A DNA stretch of 64,000 bases from Flavobacterium ustbae (GTDB lineage: Bacteria; Bacteroidota; Bacteroidia; Flavobacteriales; Flavobacteriaceae), in NCBI RefSeq assembly GCF_003946915.1, contig NZ_RPOC01000001.1:62001-126000 (forward strand), read 5' to 3'. The position numbers were made by a program, and so were the translations under genes. Shown here one piece after another: positions 49,505 to 59,186 of this stretch (the stretch's first letter is position 1; every line of letters starts with the position of its first letter). Below the pieces are notes generated by a model, which made no database searches, was not told the DNA's origin, and saw only the letters and a list, made by a program, of their open reading frames with translations.

Positions 49505-52000
49505 ATGAAGCTATTTTGTTTTTTGACTTTGTTTTTTACGCTTACTCTTCAGGCGCAAATTCAAATAAACGGAATCGTAACCGATTCAAACAATAAACCT
49601 CTTCCGTTTGCCACTATTAAAACTTCAGAAAACAATAATGCCATTACAGATGTTGATGGCAAATTTATTTTTAAAATTAGCAATTCTGCCACATCGCTTA
49701 CGGTTTCTTATATTGGTTTTCAAACCAAAACTATTGCCCTAATTAACAGCAAAACTTTTTATTCGATATCGCTTTTAGAGCAAACCGATGACTTAAAAGA
49801 AGTAGTTGTTTCTAATGAAAATCCTGCTTTAACTATAATAAGAAAAGTTATAGCCAATAAATCGACAAATAATCCGCAGAAAAAGCTCCATAATTTTGAA
49901 TATAAAACTTATAACAAACTTATTGTAACCGCAAACCCTGATTCTATCGACGGACGCATTGACACTTCTGCAGCTTACAAAGATTTCGACAAAAAAAACA
50001 TTAACATCGATTCTTCCGATTATAAGTTTAAGGAGATTGTAAGCAAACAACACTTATTTCAGACTGAGAAAGTTTCTCAATATCAATTTGGAAACAACAA
50101 ACTGAAAGAAACCGTCTTGGCCACAAAAATTGCTGGTTTTAAGCAGCCTATTTATGAAGTTTTGGCTTTTAATCTTCAATCTATTTCGATCTACGATTCA
50201 AAATATGAATTGTTTGAAACTAAATATGAAAATCCTATTTCGAATAATGCTCCTTCAAGCTACAATTACAAATTGCTAGATACTGTGAGTATTCGAGGTC
50301 GTGACGTTTATATGATTTATTTTAAAAACAAAGCAAAACGTAAATCATCTGGTTTAGAAGGGGTTTTATATATTGACAAAGAAAATTTTGCTATTGCAAA
50401 AGCCGTAATGCGAGTCAAAAATGTTTTGGATATTAGTGGTATTCACGAATTTGAATATAATGCGAAAGAAAAAATTTGGTTTCAAAGTAATACGACTTTT
50501 AAAATCGTAAAAGGAAAAAATGACGATGATATTCGAATTCTTGGCGGGACAATTCAGTTTGATGGAGATGTTGAGGAAAATTTTGAACCTAGAAAAAAAG
50601 TAGCCTCAGATTTTACGTATCTACTTTCTGAAAGTAATAGCTTTGATATTCGCGTCAACACCGAAACTCCGATTAAAAATCCTTCAATATATATTGAAGT
50701 TAAAGATGATGCAGCTAAAAAACCTGAAAGTTACTGGGAAGCCTATCGCAAAGAAAATCTGGATTTAAAAAGTCAGAAAACGTATTTACTACTAGACAGT
50801 ATTTCTGTGAGCAATCGCATTGAAAAACGTCTCGGAATTGGCCGAAAAATCATTAACGGCTTTTACCCAATTGGACCAATTGATCTGGATTTAAAGAAAA
50901 TTATAAGCTACAACAATTACGAAGGTTTCAGACTTGGTTTGGGCGGGGTCACCAACGATCGATTTTCAAAAAGCTTTCGTTTAGAAAGTTATACTGCTTA
51001 TGGAACAAAAGATGGGGTTTTTAAATACAGCGCGGGCGGTGGCGTCTTACTAGATAAACATACAAACACTTGGTTAAATGGCTATTATGCCAATGATGTA
51101 CGCGAGATTGCGAGTACAGTTTTTGCGGTTGATAAACGTGTTTTTAAAATCTACGATCCTCGTCCGATCAATATTAGTACTTTTTACCAATACATCGGTT
51201 GGCGTGCAAATGTTCAAACCAAATTAATTCCGAAAACCGAAGCCGTACTAGAACTTTCTAGAAATCATATCGAGCCAAAATTTGATTATCTCTACAACTT
51301 AAACGGAAAACTGTATTCAAATTATACAATGACCACAGCTATGCTTTCTATTGTCTGGGCTCCATTTAGCAATTACATGCAGACTCCGACTGGACGAAAT
51401 GAAAGTGATAAAAAATTCCCGAGATTTACTTTGCAATACACGCAGTCATTGCCAGATGTGTTTGCAAACGACTTCACTTTTAGCAAAATAGACTTCAAGG
51501 CCGAATATGAAAAGCAATATTTGAACCGTCAGAAAACAAGCTTACTGTTTCAAGGAGGGTATGCAATGGGAGACGTGCCAATTACTCATTTGTACAACAC
51601 ATCTCCAAATAATTTAACAAAAGAAACTGTTATTCAGCGTATTACTTTTGCAGGAAGAAATGCTTTTGAAACGATGTATTTTAACGAATTCTTCTCGAGC
51701 CAATATCTGATGTTTCAAATTAAGCATGGTTTTGACCGAATTAGAATTATGAAAAAAGTTCGACCTTCGTTAGTCTTAGTAACCAGAATGGCTTGGGGGA
51801 ACATGGAAAATCCAGAACAGCATGTTGGTCCAGCTTACAAAACGCTTGATAAAGGTTTTTTTGAATCGGGAATAGAATTGAACAAAATTTTTAAAGGTTT
51901 TGGCTTAGGAGGTTTTTATAGATATGGACCAAATCAGTTATTACGATTTGAAGATAATATTGCGGTTAAGATTTCTTATGTACTTGATCTTGGTTTGTAG
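49505..52000 (+). CDS. DUF5686 and carboxypeptidase-like domain outer-membrane protein
   Basis: 831 residues: signal peptide (1-18, ending LQAQ), a carboxypeptidase-like regulatory domain (about 22-100, GIVTDSNNKPLPFATIKTSE, DVDGKFIFKISN), then the DUF5686 region with LTIIRKVIANKSTNNPQKKL, RGRDVYMIYFKNK, LGVLYIDKENFAIAKA-like strands and a barrel (about 460-831) ending in LDLGL. DUF5686 proteins are outer-membrane barrels of unknown function found in most Bacteroidota. It is monocistronic. Confidence 0.88.
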   Translation: MKLFCFLTLFFTLTLQAQIQINGIVTDSNNKPLPFATIKTSENNNAITDVDGKFIFKISNSATSLTVSYIGFQTKTIALINSKTFYSISLLEQTDDLKEVVVSNENPALTIIRKVIANKSTNNPQKKLHNFEYKTYNKLIVTANPDSIDGRIDTSAAYKDFDKKNINIDSSDYKFKEIVSKQHLFQTEKVSQYQFGNNKLKETVLATKIAGFKQPIYEVLAFNLQSISIYDSKYELFETKYENPISNNAPSSYNYKLLDTVSIRGRDVYMIYFKNKAKRKSSGLEGVLYIDKENFAIAKAVMRVKNVLDISGIHEFEYNAKEKIWFQSNTTFKIVKGKNDDDIRILGGTIQFDGDVEENFEPRKKVASDFTYLLSESNSFDIRVNTETPIKNPSIYIEVKDDAAKKPESYWEAYRKENLDLKSQKTYLLLDSISVSNRIEKRLGIGRKIINGFYPIGPIDLDLKKIISYNNYEGFRLGLGGVTNDRFSKSFRLESYTAYGTKDGVFKYSAGGGVLLDKHTNTWLNGYYANDVREIASTVFAVDKRVFKIYDPRPINISTFYQYIGWRANVQTKLIPKTEAVLELSRNHIEPKFDYLYNLNGKLYSNYTMTTAMLSIVWAPFSNYMQTPTGRNESDKKFPRFTLQYTQSLPDVFANDFTFSKIDFKAEYEKQYLNRQKTSLLFQGGYAMGDVPITHLYNTSPNNLTKETVIQRITFAGRNAFETMYFNEFFSSQYLMFQIKHGFDRIRIMKKVRPSLVLVTRMAWGNMENPEQHVGPAYKTLDKGFFESGIELNKIFKGFGLGGFYRYGPNQLLRFEDNIAVKISYVLDLGL

Positions 52001-52027
52001 ATAGTTTAAAATTTCAATCTCACCCAG

Positions 52028-52250
52028 TTTTTTAGCCACGAATTCACGAATTTAAATGATTTGCTTGCGAAGTTCTTATTCTACAAATTGCACAAATCTT
52101 GCAGAATAGTTTAGTAACAATTCGTGAATTCATCGGTAAAATTTTCGTAATGTTAAGGAAATAAATTCGTGAATTCGTGGCTAAAAAAATCCCAAATCCC
52201 AATAAGAAAATTGGAATTTGGAATTTAAAAATATTGGAATTTCCTAAAAT
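52028..52250. repeat. 27-bp perfect inverted repeat, GCCACGAATTCACGAATT family, plus TTGGAATTTGG words
   Basis: Arms at 52028-52054 and 52162-52188 are perfect reverse complements (27 bp, starting TTTTTTAGCCACGAATTCAC), enclosing about 107 bp. A TTGGAATTTGGAATTT run with complementary bits follows (52194-52250). This sits between the convergent DUF5686 and antiporter genes. Confidence 0.85.
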
Positions 52251-52252
52251 TT

Positions 52253-54523
52253 TTAAGGTTTCAAAATCAAAACCGATGGAGAATTATTCAGCCAGATACT
52301 TTGCGATTCGATTAGTTTTTTCCAGCTTTCTAGACTGATAATCATTAAATCCTGGCTTTCTAAAAATTCTTTCTTGAGCGTTCTGTCATTCATAATCATA
52401 ATATGATTCGGCGCAATCTGTTCGATAGAACGAATTGTTTCCTGAATTTCTCTTGTATTTTTCACTTCTCCGCCAGCGTCTAAAACTGTAATTTGAGAAC
52501 CGTTATTATTAATTAGCTTTTTGGCATATTCAATTAAAAAGGCATCTTCTCTATTAAAAATAGGCATCAAAACCTGATTTACTTCTTCTAGGTTTTTATC
52601 AATAAAAATTCCAACCGGCATTTTAGACTTTGCAATAATGTGGCGTGTTCTTTCATCAAAAGGAGAATTTTCAAACAATCCTTCTTTTCCCGTAAACTTA
52701 TCAATCAAACGATCCGGGTTTACCATTCGGGTTGTAAAACCAAGTATTTTTCCCAGTAAAGTTCCATCAAAAATAGACTGGCCTAACCCAACCAATAACA
52801 AATCATATTCGCCATGATTTGCTGTGTCAATTATATCCGAATCGATATCATTAGAAACTTTAAACAAACTCAACATATTTTGGTTCAGCGCATGCGATTC
52901 TTCAATAACTGGAACGAGCATTTTACGTTCATATTCTTTCACATCAAAGGAGTGCACTTCTGTACTTAACGAAATATGCATCGCCGTTACAATCGAATTG
53001 TCTGCTTGTTTTTTCACCAAACTGTTGGCAATTTTGAGCAGCTTTTTTCCTTTTTCTGGAGTCGCAAACGAAAGCAGAATCTTAAATTTACTTTTACTTC
53101 CTATTTCCTGAGGAACAGCTGTAATTTTATCTTTAAAAATAAATTCTATAAAATCCAGCGCAGGTCCCGTCATAAAAGTAGTTAACAAGGCCATAATGAC
53201 CATCATGGTAAAGATTTCTGTAGATAATACGCCAAGATCATAACCAATATTTAAAACCACGAGTTCCATTAAACCTCTCGTGTTCATTAAGGCACCAATT
53301 GCCAAACTGTCTTTCCAGTTTTGTCCCATAAATTTTGCGGCCAAAGCACTCCCAAAAAATTTACCAACTACGGCAACCAAAATAATCAGACCTGTAATTT
53401 TCCATAATTCAGGATCGTTCAGTAATCCAATTTGTGTACGCAAACCAGTAAATACGAAGAATAGTGGCAATAGAACAATAATGGCAACATCTTCTACTTT
53501 TTCTATAAATATGTTTCTGAATTTATTGTTTTCTGGCATGATTACCCCAGCTAAAAAAGCTCCAAATAAAGCATGGATTCCGATTAATTCTGAAGCATAA
53601 GAAGATACTAAAAGTGTAATGAAGAAAATCGCAACAACCGGTTTATTTAAGCTTTCGCGCGTTGCATTCAAATCACCTACTCTTTTTAAGAACGGACGAA
53701 CGATTTTTAGCATAATAATTACATACAAAATCGCCATTCCGATAACATAAAGCGAACTCGAAAGCGAACCCGCTTTTACAATCGCAATAACAACAGCCAA
53801 AATACACCAAGCCGTAATATCGTCTGCCGCGGCACAAGTAATAGCAATGGTTCCAAGTTTTGTTTTCTGCATACCGCGCTCTTGCACAATTCGAGCTAAA
53901 ACGGGGAAAGCCGTAATACTCATCGCAATACCCATAAATAATCCGAAAGAAGAAAACTCCACTCCTTCTGGCGCAAAAGTTTCGTATATAAAATAGGCTA
54001 ATGACAAACCTAACGCAAATGGAATGACAATACTGGCATGGCTAATTACAACAGCATCGTGCGCCTTATTTTTTAGGACTTTCAAGTCCAATTCCATTCC
54101 GATTACGAACATGAAAAGAATTAAACCGATCTGGCTTAAAAACTGTAAGTTTCCTAAAGATGCCGCAGGAAATAAAGCGGCTGAAAACTCTGGAAAATAC
54201 ATTCCGACTAAAGATGGGCCTAACACGATCCCGGCAATCATTTCTCCAATTACCGAAGGCTGTCCTATTTTCCTAAAAATCCATCCAAATAGACGAGCAG
54301 CTAAAATGATGGTCACAATTTGAGCCAATAAAATAGCCAAAGGATGCTGCAGGTTTTCGACCATTGAATGAAGAAAATCATTCCAATGATTACTCTCAAT
54401 TTGTTTTTTGACAATATTACGACCCACTTCTAGAGAAGCGCCTTTTGAAATTACCCAATATATTAGCGCTGTAAAACCGCCAATAATTGTGACATAAAAT
54501 ATAGAGTTCTTAATGTTATTCAT
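52253..54523 (-). CDS. Cation:proton antiporter (CPA2/KefB-like) with cytosolic USP-like tail
   Basis: 756 residues from the ATG at 54523 (an upstream ATG would add 20 poorly fitting residues). Residues 20-450 hold 12-13 helices with the Na/H exchanger core (EMIAGIVLGPSLVG, FMFVIGMELDL, TAFPVLARIVQE, ALLNTRGLMELVVLNIG). The C-terminal 300 residues are two cytosolic universal-stress-protein-like folds (SKFKILLSFATPEKGKKL, LLVGLGQS). It moves Na+ or K+ against H+; the ion is not deducible. Confidence 0.92.
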   Translation of the reverse strand: MNNIKNSIFYVTIIGGFTALIYWVISKGASLEVGRNIVKKQIESNHWNDFLHSMVENLQHPLAILLAQIVTIILAARLFGWIFRKIGQPSVIGEMIAGIVLGPSLVGMYFPEFSAALFPAASLGNLQFLSQIGLILFMFVIGMELDLKVLKNKAHDAVVISHASIVIPFALGLSLAYFIYETFAPEGVEFSSFGLFMGIAMSITAFPVLARIVQERGMQKTKLGTIAITCAAADDITAWCILAVVIAIVKAGSLSSSLYVIGMAILYVIIMLKIVRPFLKRVGDLNATRESLNKPVVAIFFITLLVSSYASELIGIHALFGAFLAGVIMPENNKFRNIFIEKVEDVAIIVLLPLFFVFTGLRTQIGLLNDPELWKITGLIILVAVVGKFFGSALAAKFMGQNWKDSLAIGALMNTRGLMELVVLNIGYDLGVLSTEIFTMMVIMALLTTFMTGPALDFIEFIFKDKITAVPQEIGSKSKFKILLSFATPEKGKKLLKIANSLVKKQADNSIVTAMHISLSTEVHSFDVKEYERKMLVPVIEESHALNQNMLSLFKVSNDIDSDIIDTANHGEYDLLLVGLGQSIFDGTLLGKILGFTTRMVNPDRLIDKFTGKEGLFENSPFDERTRHIIAKSKMPVGIFIDKNLEEVNQVLMPIFNREDAFLIEYAKKLINNNGSQITVLDAGGEVKNTREIQETIRSIEQIAPNHIMIMNDRTLKKEFLESQDLMIISLESWKKLIESQSIWLNNSPSVLILKP

Positions 54524-54636
54524 AACCCGTTCTTTAAATTTATTTGCGCAAATATCAGAACTGAGTTTTATGTGAAAAAGCAAATTTCCAGCTAATTTTC
54601 AATGTATGTAACAAGTCGGAAAAACTTTGTAATAAG

Positions 54637-55356
54637 TTATAATTTTACTTTTTTTAAAAAATCAGAACGGTAGGTTTCGCTTAAAATTAAGGCTGTATTT
54701 TTATTGTTTTCGTCCAAATGATGCAAGACAATTTCGGTATGGTTAAAGAATTTTATCGCTTTTACAGCTACAATTTCCTTTTTATTAATTCTACAGAAAT
54801 CGGTATCGGGCAATTCGTTTAGAAGTGTATCGAATTTTACATTTTTCAAATTCAGCAAACTCCCATCGGTAAGCAGAACCGTTTTGTCCCGACTATCGCT
54901 CAAAGCTGTTTTTATATATTGAATTGTATTAAAATAGAGTAACGTCTTTCCTTTGTCGGTATTAAGCTGTATGAATTTTTTAGCTGAATTGGATTTTTCG
55001 AAACGCTCAAATGCTTTTGCGACCGCTTTTTCTAGTCTTTCCAGTTTTACTGGTTTGGTAATATAATCAACAGCATCAATATTAAACGCTTCGGCTGCAT
55101 ACTCTTTATAAGCTGTACAAAAAATCACCAATTTATCCTGAAGTTTTTCAGCAAGATGCAACCCATCAATCCCTGGCATTTCGATGTCAGAAATCAGCAG
55201 ATCAAAATCTAAATCTGGAATATCCGACAAGAGTTTTTCAGGATTATTAAATGTTTTTACGATTTCCAATTCCGGAATTTGTTCGCAAAGCATTTTGAGG
55301 TACGTTAATCCTGGAATTTCATCGTCCAGCAGCAAGCATTTCAGTTTTGTATTCAA
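54637..55356 (-). CDS. LytTR-family response regulator
   Basis: 239 residues. A receiver domain with acidic Asp11-Asp12, phospho-acceptor Asp57 (LLISDIEMPG) and Lys in ITKPVKLERL is followed by a LytTR DNA-binding domain (IKTALSDSRDKTVLLTDGSL, FCRINKKEIVAVKAIKFF). It overlaps its kinase gene by 38 bp and should be translationally coupled to it. Target genes unknown. Confidence 0.93.
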   Translation of the reverse strand: MNTKLKCLLLDDEIPGLTYLKMLCEQIPELEIVKTFNNPEKLLSDIPDLDFDLLISDIEMPGIDGLHLAEKLQDKLVIFCTAYKEYAAEAFNIDAVDYITKPVKLERLEKAVAKAFERFEKSNSAKKFIQLNTDKGKTLLYFNTIQYIKTALSDSRDKTVLLTDGSLLNLKNVKFDTLLNELPDTDFCRINKKEIVAVKAIKFFNHTEIVLHHLDENNKNTALILSETYRSDFLKKVKL

Positions 55357-56080
55357 GTAAATCTATTTTTAGATGAGCAATATAGACGTCGTTTTCTATA
55401 AACCTGTCCAATTTGAAATTATTTTTATAAATAATGCGAAGACGATTTTCGAGCGTGGCATGTCCAAAACCGCTTCGTTCTTTTTTTAATACTTTTTTAT
55501 CAGAGACTTTATTCGAAACCGTCATAAAAAAAGCATTGTTTTTAAATTCAAAAACTACCGTAATAAAAGCATCTGCACTTTGAAGATCGGCATGTTTAAA
55601 AGCATTTTCAATTAAATCTATCGAAATTAAAGGCGCCAGCAAAGGCTGATCGTACAGTTTATCTTCCTGATTAATATTGGTTTTGACTTTTAATTCAAAA
55701 AGCGGACTGATTTTGATTTTATTGATTTCGATTAAATTCAGCGCAAAATCAATTTCTTCTTTTGCCGTTACAAACTTCTTTTTGCTTTCGTATAAAATAT
55801 AATCCAAAACATTGGCTAGTTTATCCAAAGCAAAATAAGTTTGATACGCGTGCGACTGAATCGAATTTAGAATATTCTTAAACAAATGCGGATTGAGTTT
55901 GGATTCTAAATTCTCCAATTGCAAATCGTTGACTTTTGCTTCTAAAGCATAAAAACTTTGTTCTGCATTTTCTTTTGCTTTTTTTGATTGCATTAATTGA
56001 TACATCATAATGCAGATGATGACAATTAAAAGCAAAAGAATTGCTAGAAAGATAAAGGTGGTTGTATTATTTTGCTGCAT
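55319..56080 (-). CDS. LytS-type (His_kinase) sensor kinase
   Basis: 253 residues: one N-terminal membrane helix (about 7-29), a coiled linker, then the His_kinase core with the acceptor in ESKLNPHLFKNILNSIQSHA, and an abbreviated ATPase domain (LLAPLISIDLIENAFKHADL, GFGHATLENRLRIIY). It has no periplasmic sensor. The last 38 bp overlap the LytTR regulator, its obvious partner. Such small pairs are common in Flavobacteria. Confidence 0.9.
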   Translation of the reverse strand: MQQNNTTTFIFLAILLLLIVIICIMMYQLMQSKKAKENAEQSFYALEAKVNDLQLENLESKLNPHLFKNILNSIQSHAYQTYFALDKLANVLDYILYESKKKFVTAKEEIDFALNLIEINKIKISPLFELKVKTNINQEDKLYDQPLLAPLISIDLIENAFKHADLQSADAFITVVFEFKNNAFFMTVSNKVSDKKVLKKERSGFGHATLENRLRIIYKNNFKLDRFIENDVYIAHLKIDLLEYKTEMLAAGR

Positions 56081-56341
56081 ATTCTTTTGTTAATGTCTTC
56101 GTCGAAATTTCATGAATAAATGTAGTAAATCTACTTCATTCTGTTAAATCTACGTAAAACCTTTTTCTTAATTGGAGAAAGCTAATATAATCCAGAGAAA
56201 TAAAAAATAATTGCAAATATGAGAAAAGCACTTGAGTTTACGAGCAAAACCAAGAAAATTATCCCCTTCTAAACACTTTCAAATTTGTGTTAACATTAAG
56301 TAAAATAGAATGGATTATTTATGATTTCGAGCTCTTTTCAC

Positions 56342-56349
56342 TACATTTG
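56342..56349 (+). promoter_or_regulatory. TACATTTG promoter element
   Basis: A TAnnTTTG match 21 bp before the exporter ATG at 56371. The rest of this 290-bp spacer shows nothing else I can support. Confidence 0.5.
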
Positions 56350-56370
56350 CAACCATTTTTTAAAGATGTT

Positions 56371-58737
56371 ATGAAAAACACTATTCAAGTTGGATTTTGG
56401 GAAAAATTGGCCCGAATCATACTTAAAAACAGAATTACAATTCTCGTTATACTTTCTGCCTTAACTATTTTCTTTGGTTATCAGTGGAAAAATCTTTCTA
56501 TGACTTATACCGAAGCAAACCTGCTTCCTAAAGATCATATTGCAAATAAAGATTATCAAAAATTCTTAGACAAATTTGGCGAAGAAGGAAATCTTATTGT
56601 AATTGGTTTTCAAGACAAAAACTTTTTTACGCCTAAAAATTATGCTGCTTGGAATGAATTAATGACTGGTTTAAAAAAATCTAAAGAGGTAGATTTAGTC
56701 GTTTCTCTGAATGATTTGAAAAAATTGGAGAAAGATACGGTTAACCAAAAATTTGTTTTAACGCCTTTTATTGATCAGAGTAAAGTTTTGGATCCTGCTT
56801 ATTTAAAAAAGGCTCAAGACGAATTGTTTAATAATCTGCCTTTTTACGAAGGACTTTTATTCAACAAAAAAAGCGGAAGTGTGCGTTCGGCAATTTACAT
56901 GAATAAAGCTTTAGTAAACACGGCTGAAAGAAAAACTTTCATACTAAAAACTCTGGTTCCTAAGATTGATAAATTTGAAAAAACAACAGGAATCGATCTG
57001 AAAGTTTCTGGAATGCCATACATTAGAACGATCAATGCCGACAACATGAAAGGCGAAATCGGATTATTCATTGGAGCATCTTTATTGACGGTTTCTTTAA
57101 TTTTCTTTTTCTTCTTCCGTTCGTTCAGAGCTACATTTATTTCGATCTGTATTTTAATTGTCGGTGTAACTTGGTCTTTTGGAATGCTTGGATTATTAGG
57201 TTATAAAATCACAATTTTAACGGCTATAATTCCGCCGCTGATTATCGTAATCGGAATTACAAACTGTATTTTCTTGATTAATAAATACCAGCAGGAAATT
57301 AAAATACACAACAATCAGGCAAAAGCGTTACAGCGTGTAATTTCTAAAATTGGTTCTTCGACTTTGATGACCAATTTAACCGCTGCAATTGGCTTTGCAA
57401 CTTTGATGATTACAGGAAACGAATTGTTGTTTGAATTCGGTTTGGTCACTTCTATCAACGTGCTTTCTGTTTATACTTTGACACTTTTTATCGTGCCAAT
57501 TATCTACAGTTTTATGCCGTTGCCAAAAGCAAAACACTTATACCACTTAGACAAAACGTATATTTCGACGCTTTTAAATTCGGTTGCCACTATTGTTAAA
57601 GGCAAAAAGACAATTGTTTACACTATTTATGCGGTGCTTTTTATCGTGAGTTTAAATGGTGTAAGACAAATGAAAGTTTCGGGAAGTTTAATTGGTGAAA
57701 TGCCAAAAACAGCTTCTTTCTTTAAAGATATTTTGTTTTACGAAAAAGAATTTAATGGTGTAATGCCGTTAGAAATCATGATTGACACCAAAAAGAAAAA
57801 AGGTGTTATGAAAGCTTCGACGATTCGTAAAATGGACGAACTGCAAAACACCATTGCAGAAATTCCTGAATTGGCAAAACCAGTTTCTGTAGTGAATTTA
57901 GTGAAATATTCTAAACAGGCTTTCTACAACGGAAATCCAGAATATTATCAATTGCCGACTTCGCAAGAGCAGACTTTTATTTTGAGTTATGCTAAAAATG
58001 CGACTAAAAACAGCAAAGAAAATCTAATGAAAGCTTACGTTGATTCGACTGGACAATATGCCAGAATCACAACTTTCATGAAAGATATTGGAACAGATGA
58101 AATGGCAAAAGTAGAAGGAAAAATTCGCAAGAAAATTGATGAAATTTTCCCAAAAGATCGTTACGAAGTTACGATTACTGGTAAAGCTTTGGTTTTCCAA
58201 AAAGGAACAACTTATTTGGCGCACAACTTAATCGAATCGTTGCTTTTTGCTATTGCAACAATTGCAATTTTAATGCTGTATTTGTTCCGTTCTTTCAAAA
58301 TGGTTGCGGCTTCTTTGATTACGAATATTTTACCGCTTTGTATTACTTCTGGATTAATGGGTTATTTCGGAATTCCGTTAAAACCTTCAACGATTTTGGT
58401 ATTTAGTATCGCTTTCGGAATTTCGGTTGATAATGCGATTCAGTTTATGGCGAAGTACAAACACGATCTGATTCAAAACAGAGGAAAAGTTAAAAAATCG
58501 GTTTTCAGTGCTTTAAGAGAAACTGGAGTAAGTACTTTTTATACTTCTGTAGTTTTGATTTTAGGTTTTGCAACTTTCACTTTATCAAGTTTCAGCGGAA
58601 CCATCGCTTTAGGAGGATTGATTTCTTGTACTTTGGTTTTTGCAATGTTTGCCAATTTGGTTGTGCTGCCATCTTTGGTTTTGACTTTTGAAAAGAAGAA
58701 AACGAAGAAAGAGGATTTGGAGAATTTGGAGAAGTAA
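56371..58737 (+). CDS. RND-superfamily (MMPL/HAE) membrane exporter
   Basis: 788 residues from the ATG at 56371; the longer frame starting at 56287 overlaps the promoter element and is rejected. Two halves each have one helix, a large periplasmic domain, then five or six helices (about 25-45, 235-420; 432-450, 620-760). FGISVDNAIQFMAKYKHDL near 700 and FFRSFRATFISICILIVGVT near 265 are RND motifs. It exports lipids or hydrophobic compounds by proton exchange, with the cargo unknown. The tail is basic and coiled (KKKTKKEDLENLEK). Confidence 0.9.
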   Translation: MKNTIQVGFWEKLARIILKNRITILVILSALTIFFGYQWKNLSMTYTEANLLPKDHIANKDYQKFLDKFGEEGNLIVIGFQDKNFFTPKNYAAWNELMTGLKKSKEVDLVVSLNDLKKLEKDTVNQKFVLTPFIDQSKVLDPAYLKKAQDELFNNLPFYEGLLFNKKSGSVRSAIYMNKALVNTAERKTFILKTLVPKIDKFEKTTGIDLKVSGMPYIRTINADNMKGEIGLFIGASLLTVSLIFFFFFRSFRATFISICILIVGVTWSFGMLGLLGYKITILTAIIPPLIIVIGITNCIFLINKYQQEIKIHNNQAKALQRVISKIGSSTLMTNLTAAIGFATLMITGNELLFEFGLVTSINVLSVYTLTLFIVPIIYSFMPLPKAKHLYHLDKTYISTLLNSVATIVKGKKTIVYTIYAVLFIVSLNGVRQMKVSGSLIGEMPKTASFFKDILFYEKEFNGVMPLEIMIDTKKKKGVMKASTIRKMDELQNTIAEIPELAKPVSVVNLVKYSKQAFYNGNPEYYQLPTSQEQTFILSYAKNATKNSKENLMKAYVDSTGQYARITTFMKDIGTDEMAKVEGKIRKKIDEIFPKDRYEVTITGKALVFQKGTTYLAHNLIESLLFAIATIAILMLYLFRSFKMVAASLITNILPLCITSGLMGYFGIPLKPSTILVFSIAFGISVDNAIQFMAKYKHDLIQNRGKVKKSVFSALRETGVSTFYTSVVLILGFATFTLSSFSGTIALGGLISCTLVFAMFANLVVLPSLVLTFEKKKTKKEDLENLEK

Positions 58738-58761
58738 TCTTTCATTCCCTTTTAGAAATTC

Positions 58762-58808
58762 GCCACGAATTCACGAATAAAAAAATAAATAATTCGTGAA
58801 TTCGTGGC
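58762..58808 (+). repeat. Perfect 17-bp hairpin, GCCACGAATTCACGAAT family
   Basis: GCCACGAATTCACGAAT and its reverse complement are separated by 13 bases, 25 bp after the RND exporter stop. It could double as a terminator but lacks a clear T run. Confidence 0.75.
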
Positions 58809-58860
58809 TTATAAATTTACACGAACAATTAAAAACGTGAAGTAAAAAAAAATTGCTTCA

Positions 58861-58952
58861 GCTGAAAACGAGTCTCCTAGCCCTGATCGAAGCGGCATCC
58901 TTTCTATTTTTTCTTTAAAAATAGAAAGATACAGCGAAGAGCAGGAAACAGC
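58861..58952 (+). ncRNA. Flavo-1-like structured RNA element (candidate)
   Basis: In a 450-bp gene-free spacer lies the string CTAGCCCTGATCGAAGCGGC, then a 12-bp perfect hairpin (CTTTCTATTTTT with AAAAATAGAAAG, 58900-58928), then GATACAGCGAAGAGCAGG. The outer CCTG/CAGG and GCTG/CAGC pair, leaving an internal loop rich in GA on both sides. The conserved AGCGGCATCC...GATACAGCGAAGAGC halves match what I recall of the Flavo-1 RNA motif of Flavobacteria (thought to be a noncoding RNA). The identity is from memory. Confidence 0.55.
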
Positions 58953-59112
58953 TTCAAAAATTAATTATTATTCAGAAATAAATCTTTTGATAATAAAGTA
59001 GTTTTGTAAATATCATGAAGATTTTCCAAAACTCTCACCACTGGTGAGAGAAATTAGTTAAACAAATAATTTCAAGAACAATAATCCACTTCAAAAATTA
59101 ATTATTATCGTT

Positions 59113-59120
59113 TATATTTG
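59113..59120 (+). promoter_or_regulatory. asnS promoter element (TATATTTG)
   Basis: An exact TAnnTTTG match 66 bp before the asnS ATG. Confidence 0.6.
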
Positions 59121-59186
59121 CAATTCGATATAAAAAATACTGGTTCGATTTAATATCAAATCAGCAATCTAAAATCTAAAATAAAA

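Noticed and set aside
56219-56272. 17-residue ATG frame in the spacer before the RND exporter
   Set aside because: Too short and without a membrane segment or neighbour that gives it meaning.
58738-59186. tRNA or riboswitch in the asnS upstream spacer (T-box-like)
   Set aside because: No T-box sequence or specifier loop could be found; the structured element resembles Flavo-1 instead.
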